Positions 6,088 to 7,534 of a stretch of DNA of 7,534 nt are shown here, piece by piece. A program made the translations under genes and the position numbers. The notes under the pieces are model-generated. The model was not told the origin of the DNA. It saw nothing but the letters and a program-made list of their open reading frames with translations, and ran no database searches. Within the stretch, counting starts at the first letter, position 1, and each line of letters begins with the position of its first letter. The stretch is taken from positions 1-7,534 of the forward strand of contig CAAEDZ010000018.1 of the NCBI GenBank assembly GCA_900754775.1, read 5' to 3'. Origin of the DNA: Clostridia bacterium (GTDB lineage Bacteria; Bacillota_A; Clostridia; Christensenellales; Aristaeellaceae).

Positions 6088-6647
6088 AGGCACTGAGGCG
6101 ATTGGCACTTTTGTTGGCGGCTTTGCTCACCCTGCCGTGGGCGGCGCTTGCCGAGGACGAGTACTGGGACGCCTACGACCGTCCCGTGGTCTGCTGCGAG
6201 GATCGCACGGGCTGCGAGGTGTTGCAAATGGTGATGATGGGCTCGTTCGCCGCGCTCCAGCCCACGGACAGCCTCACCGTGCGGGTGATGTCGGCGGCGC
6301 TTCCCGCCCTGTGCGACGTCACCGACGCGGATTTTTCCCACTTCTGCGAGGAATTTTCCGTGGACGAGGGCACGGTGCGCCGCCTCTACTACGTGGCCAT
6401 GGCCAACTGCCTGTGGGCGGACATGCTCATCTCCCCGGACGCAGGCGGCGCGGCGGGCGCGGCGCGGCGGGTGCTGTTGCTCTTCCTCGACCCGGACAGC
6501 GAGGAAAACGCCGAGGAGCAGATGGAGATCATCCGCGCGGGCATGGACGAAACGCTGATCGAACGCATGTCCGCCGAGACCGGCCTGCCCGCGGACTTCA
6601 TCGCCTATCTGACGTTGGGAAATGACGAACACGGCAGCGGGGCGTGA
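6084..6647 (+). CDS. Small secreted protein, paralogue of the first operon gene's N-terminal domain
   Basis: The ATG at 6084 overlaps the histidine-kinase stop (ATGA). The product has 187 residues with a clear signal peptide (MKALRRLALLL, predicted cut after ALA at residue 23). Residues 44-182 align end to end with residues 51-188 of the first gene. Shared landmarks are VMMG, ALxxLCxxT, VRxxYYxAxANxLxA, a LFL-Asp segment, IIR/IRR with a following Met, and LPxxFxxx near the end. The peptidoglycan-binding domain and the Asp/Thr tail of the first protein are absent, so this is the domain alone. Four further cysteines (37, 38, 44 and 88) are not in the paralogue; C77 and the LC context are shared. 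I do not recognise the family. It may be a partner, decoy or ligand for the sensor kinase, or compete with the first protein. This is inference from position. Confidence 0.85.
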   Translation: MKALRRLALLLAALLTLPWAALAEDEYWDAYDRPVVCCEDRTGCEVLQMVMMGSFAALQPTDSLTVRVMSAALPALCDVTDADFSHFCEEFSVDEGTVRRLYYVAMANCLWADMLISPDAGGAAGAARRVLLLFLDPDSEENAEEQMEIIRAGMDETLIERMSAETGLPADFIAYLTLGNDEHGSGA

Positions 6648-6682
6648 AATGGCGGGCATCCTTCCCCCGCTTGAACAAAACA

Positions 6683-6721
6683 GGGCGTAGATATCCGTCA
6701 GGATACGATACGCCCATTTTT
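6683..6721. terminator. Bidirectional intrinsic terminator between the operon and the convergent regulator
   Basis: GGGCGTA (6683-6689) pairs with TACGCCC (6709-6715), and inside it TATCC (6692-6696) pairs with GGATA (6701-6705) around a GTCA loop. On the plus strand ATTTTTATTT follows directly. On the minus strand TGTTTTGTT follows (6682 down to 6674). It therefore ends both the five-gene operon and the Rrf2-family gene, whose stop codon overlaps the plus-strand T run. Confidence 0.88.
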
Positions 6722-7154
6722 ATTTGCTGCTCTCTTTCACTCTGGCATGGTATTGGTCCAGTATATCCCGCAGGGTGATCTGGCGCATGCGGTTTTCCGC
6801 CGCTTGCTGGATGTCCATGTAAAAGCTCTGCAGCGCCAACTGGATGTTCACCCCCACGCCGCAGGCGGGATTGGTGTGGGTGTCCTGATGGAGCAGGGGC
6901 TTGTCCCCCTCCACCGCCCGGTAGATGTCCAGCAGACTGATCCGGGCGGGTTCCCTTGCCAGGGCAGGCTTGGGATGCCCCTTCACGCTGAGCAGCAGTC
7001 CGCCCTTGCGCATGGCTGACATCAGCTGGCGCACATAGGCCGGGTTGGTCTGCACGCTCTCCGCCAGTTTGCCGCTGGTCAGGTCGCACTCCGGGTGCAG
7101 GGCGATGAACGCCAGTATGTGCGCCGCGTCGCTCAGCTTTGTCGGGTATTTCAC
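6720..7154 (-). CDS. Rrf2-family transcriptional regulator (YwnA-like)
   Basis: This 144-residue cytoplasmic DNA-binding protein has a GTG start at 7154-7152, with an AGAGG-type ribosome binding site eight or so bases upstream. The winged helix-turn-helix spans about 10-66: LTSGKLAESVQTNPAYVRQL is the two-helix core, MRKGGLLLSVKG the turn into the wing, and RISLLDIYRAVEG the family-typical segment after it. The usual Gly-rich wing is reduced to HPKPALA. Only two cysteines are present (C23 and C98), so the three-Cys Fe-S site of IscR or NsrR is missing. This fits the YwnA-like subgroup, which responds to redox or small-molecule signals where studied. Its promoter overlaps that of the divergent gene at 7272, so it probably represses itself and that neighbour. 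It converges on the operon at its 3' end and is unlikely to control it. Confidence 0.93.
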   Translation of the reverse strand: MKYPTKLSDAAHILAFIALHPECDLTSGKLAESVQTNPAYVRQLMSAMRKGGLLLSVKGHPKPALAREPARISLLDIYRAVEGDKPLLHQDTHTNPACGVGVNIQLALQSFYMDIQQAAENRMRQITLRDILDQYHARVKESSK

Positions 7155-7180
7155 TCGCCTCGCCTCTTTCTATGAAAAAT

Positions 7181-7209
7181 ATTATAGCAGCGTATTGACA
7201 TTCGCGCAA
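7181..7209 (-). promoter_or_regulatory. Promoter of the Rrf2-family gene
   Basis: On the minus strand TTGCGC (7209 to 7204) is followed, after 17 bases, by a perfect TATAAT (7186 to 7181). Transcription would start near 7174, leaving a leader of about 20 bases before the GTG start. It overlaps the divergent promoter. Confidence 0.7.
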
Positions 7210-7223
7210 GTCGGTGGTATGCT
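7195..7223 (+). promoter_or_regulatory. Promoter of the gene starting at 7272
   Basis: There is a perfect TTGACA -35 (7195-7200), a 17-base spacer and a TATGCT -10 (7218-7223). The start would be near 7230. The -35 box lies inside the spacer of the opposing promoter, so one bound regulator could block both. Confidence 0.8.
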
Positions 7224-7271
7224 AATGCTGTAAAAAATATAATAACTGCAACACGGAAGGAATGAACGTTC

Positions 7272-7534
7272 ATGACGTTTTACGAAGATCTGGTCATGCA
7301 GACGCAGGCAAACTATAGCCGCTATCACAGCGTCTACGCCGCGGGAGACACGCCCTATGCCCTGACGGAAAGAGCGCCTCTGCCCTACGCGGAACAGATC
7401 TGTTTGCGGACAACGCGGCGTTTGCGAAACTGTTTGGTGATTTCAAACAGAAATACGGCCTGCGCTGCATTTTGCAGGGCATGATGGCCGAGTGGCCCAG
7501 CGAGGAGGAGAAGTGGGCATTCTGGGCGCGGCTC
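7272..7534 (+). CDS. Unrecognised protein, 5' part, with an apparent -1 frameshift
   Basis: The ATG at 7272 has GGAAGG (7255-7260) eleven bases upstream and a strong promoter. The first frame reads well for about 42 residues (MTFYEDLVMQTQANYSRYHS, then an AAGDTPYALTERAPLPYAEQ stretch). It then decays into a Cys/Arg-rich run that stops at 7482-7484. From about 7397, the frame one base earlier reads as normal protein to the window end (DLFADNAAFAKLFGDFKQKYGLRC, through LQGMMAEWPSEEEKWAFWARL), with codon choice like the neighbouring genes. One base therefore seems to be missing between about 7380 and 7397. No slippery heptamer is seen, so a mutation or sequence error is likelier than programmed frameshifting. 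I do not recognise the family. The gene is divergent from, and probably controlled by, the Rrf2-family regulator. Confidence 0.6.

Noticed and set aside
4864..6108. Minus-strand open frame opposite the histidine kinase
   Set aside because: The kinase on the plus strand has all catalytic motifs. The antisense product is a His/Arg/Ala-rich shadow.
7380..7400. Programmed ribosomal frameshift site
   Set aside because: No slippery heptamer and no clear downstream stem or pseudoknot are visible. A mutation or sequencing error is the simpler explanation.

Overview
The window looks like chromosomal DNA from a G+C-rich, anaerobic Gram-positive bacterium of the Clostridia, most likely a gut Oscillospirales or Christensenellales type. 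The clues are a cysteine desulfidase/UPF0597 (CyuA) tail, a secreted CotH-family kinase, a clostridial-style peptidoglycan-binding repeat, a PhoR-like sensor kinase, a YwnA-like Rrf2 regulator, strong AGGAGG-type ribosome binding sites, and use of TTG and GTG starts. The taxonomy is inferred from protein families only.

Layout. Positions 1-387 hold the last 128 codons of a CyuA/YhaM-type Fe-S desulfidase. A gene-poor stretch of about 575 bases (388-963) follows. It carries a possible terminator for that gene, a strong intrinsic terminator facing the minus strand (531-572), and three GTGAAAAG direct repeats at helical spacing (851-881). A compact plus-strand operon runs from 964 to 6647: (1) a secreted protein with a new-looking N-terminal domain, a peptidoglycan-binding domain and a long Asp-rich tail; (2) a secreted CotH-family kinase; (3) an OmpR/PhoB-type response regulator; (4) a membrane histidine kinase; (5) a small secreted protein. 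A hairpin at 6683-6715 ends this operon and also the convergent Rrf2-family regulator (7154-6720, minus). Overlapping divergent promoters at 7181-7223 serve that regulator and a plus-strand gene starting at 7272. The latter is cut by the window end and appears to carry a -1 frameshift.

Main observation. Proteins 1 and 5 share a homologous domain of about 140 residues, and so bracket a secreted kinase and a two-component system. Protein 1 ends in twelve Tyr-Asp-Asp-Thr-Asp-Asp-Asp-like units separated by Pro-rich linkers. The inferred model is a cell-envelope system: an acidic wall-bound protein that may be the substrate of the adjacent CotH kinase, controlled by its own two-component system. 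That system may act on the direct repeats upstream of the operon. The shared domain, the gene order and the operator-like repeats are seen in the sequence. The phosphorylation and regulatory links are inference.
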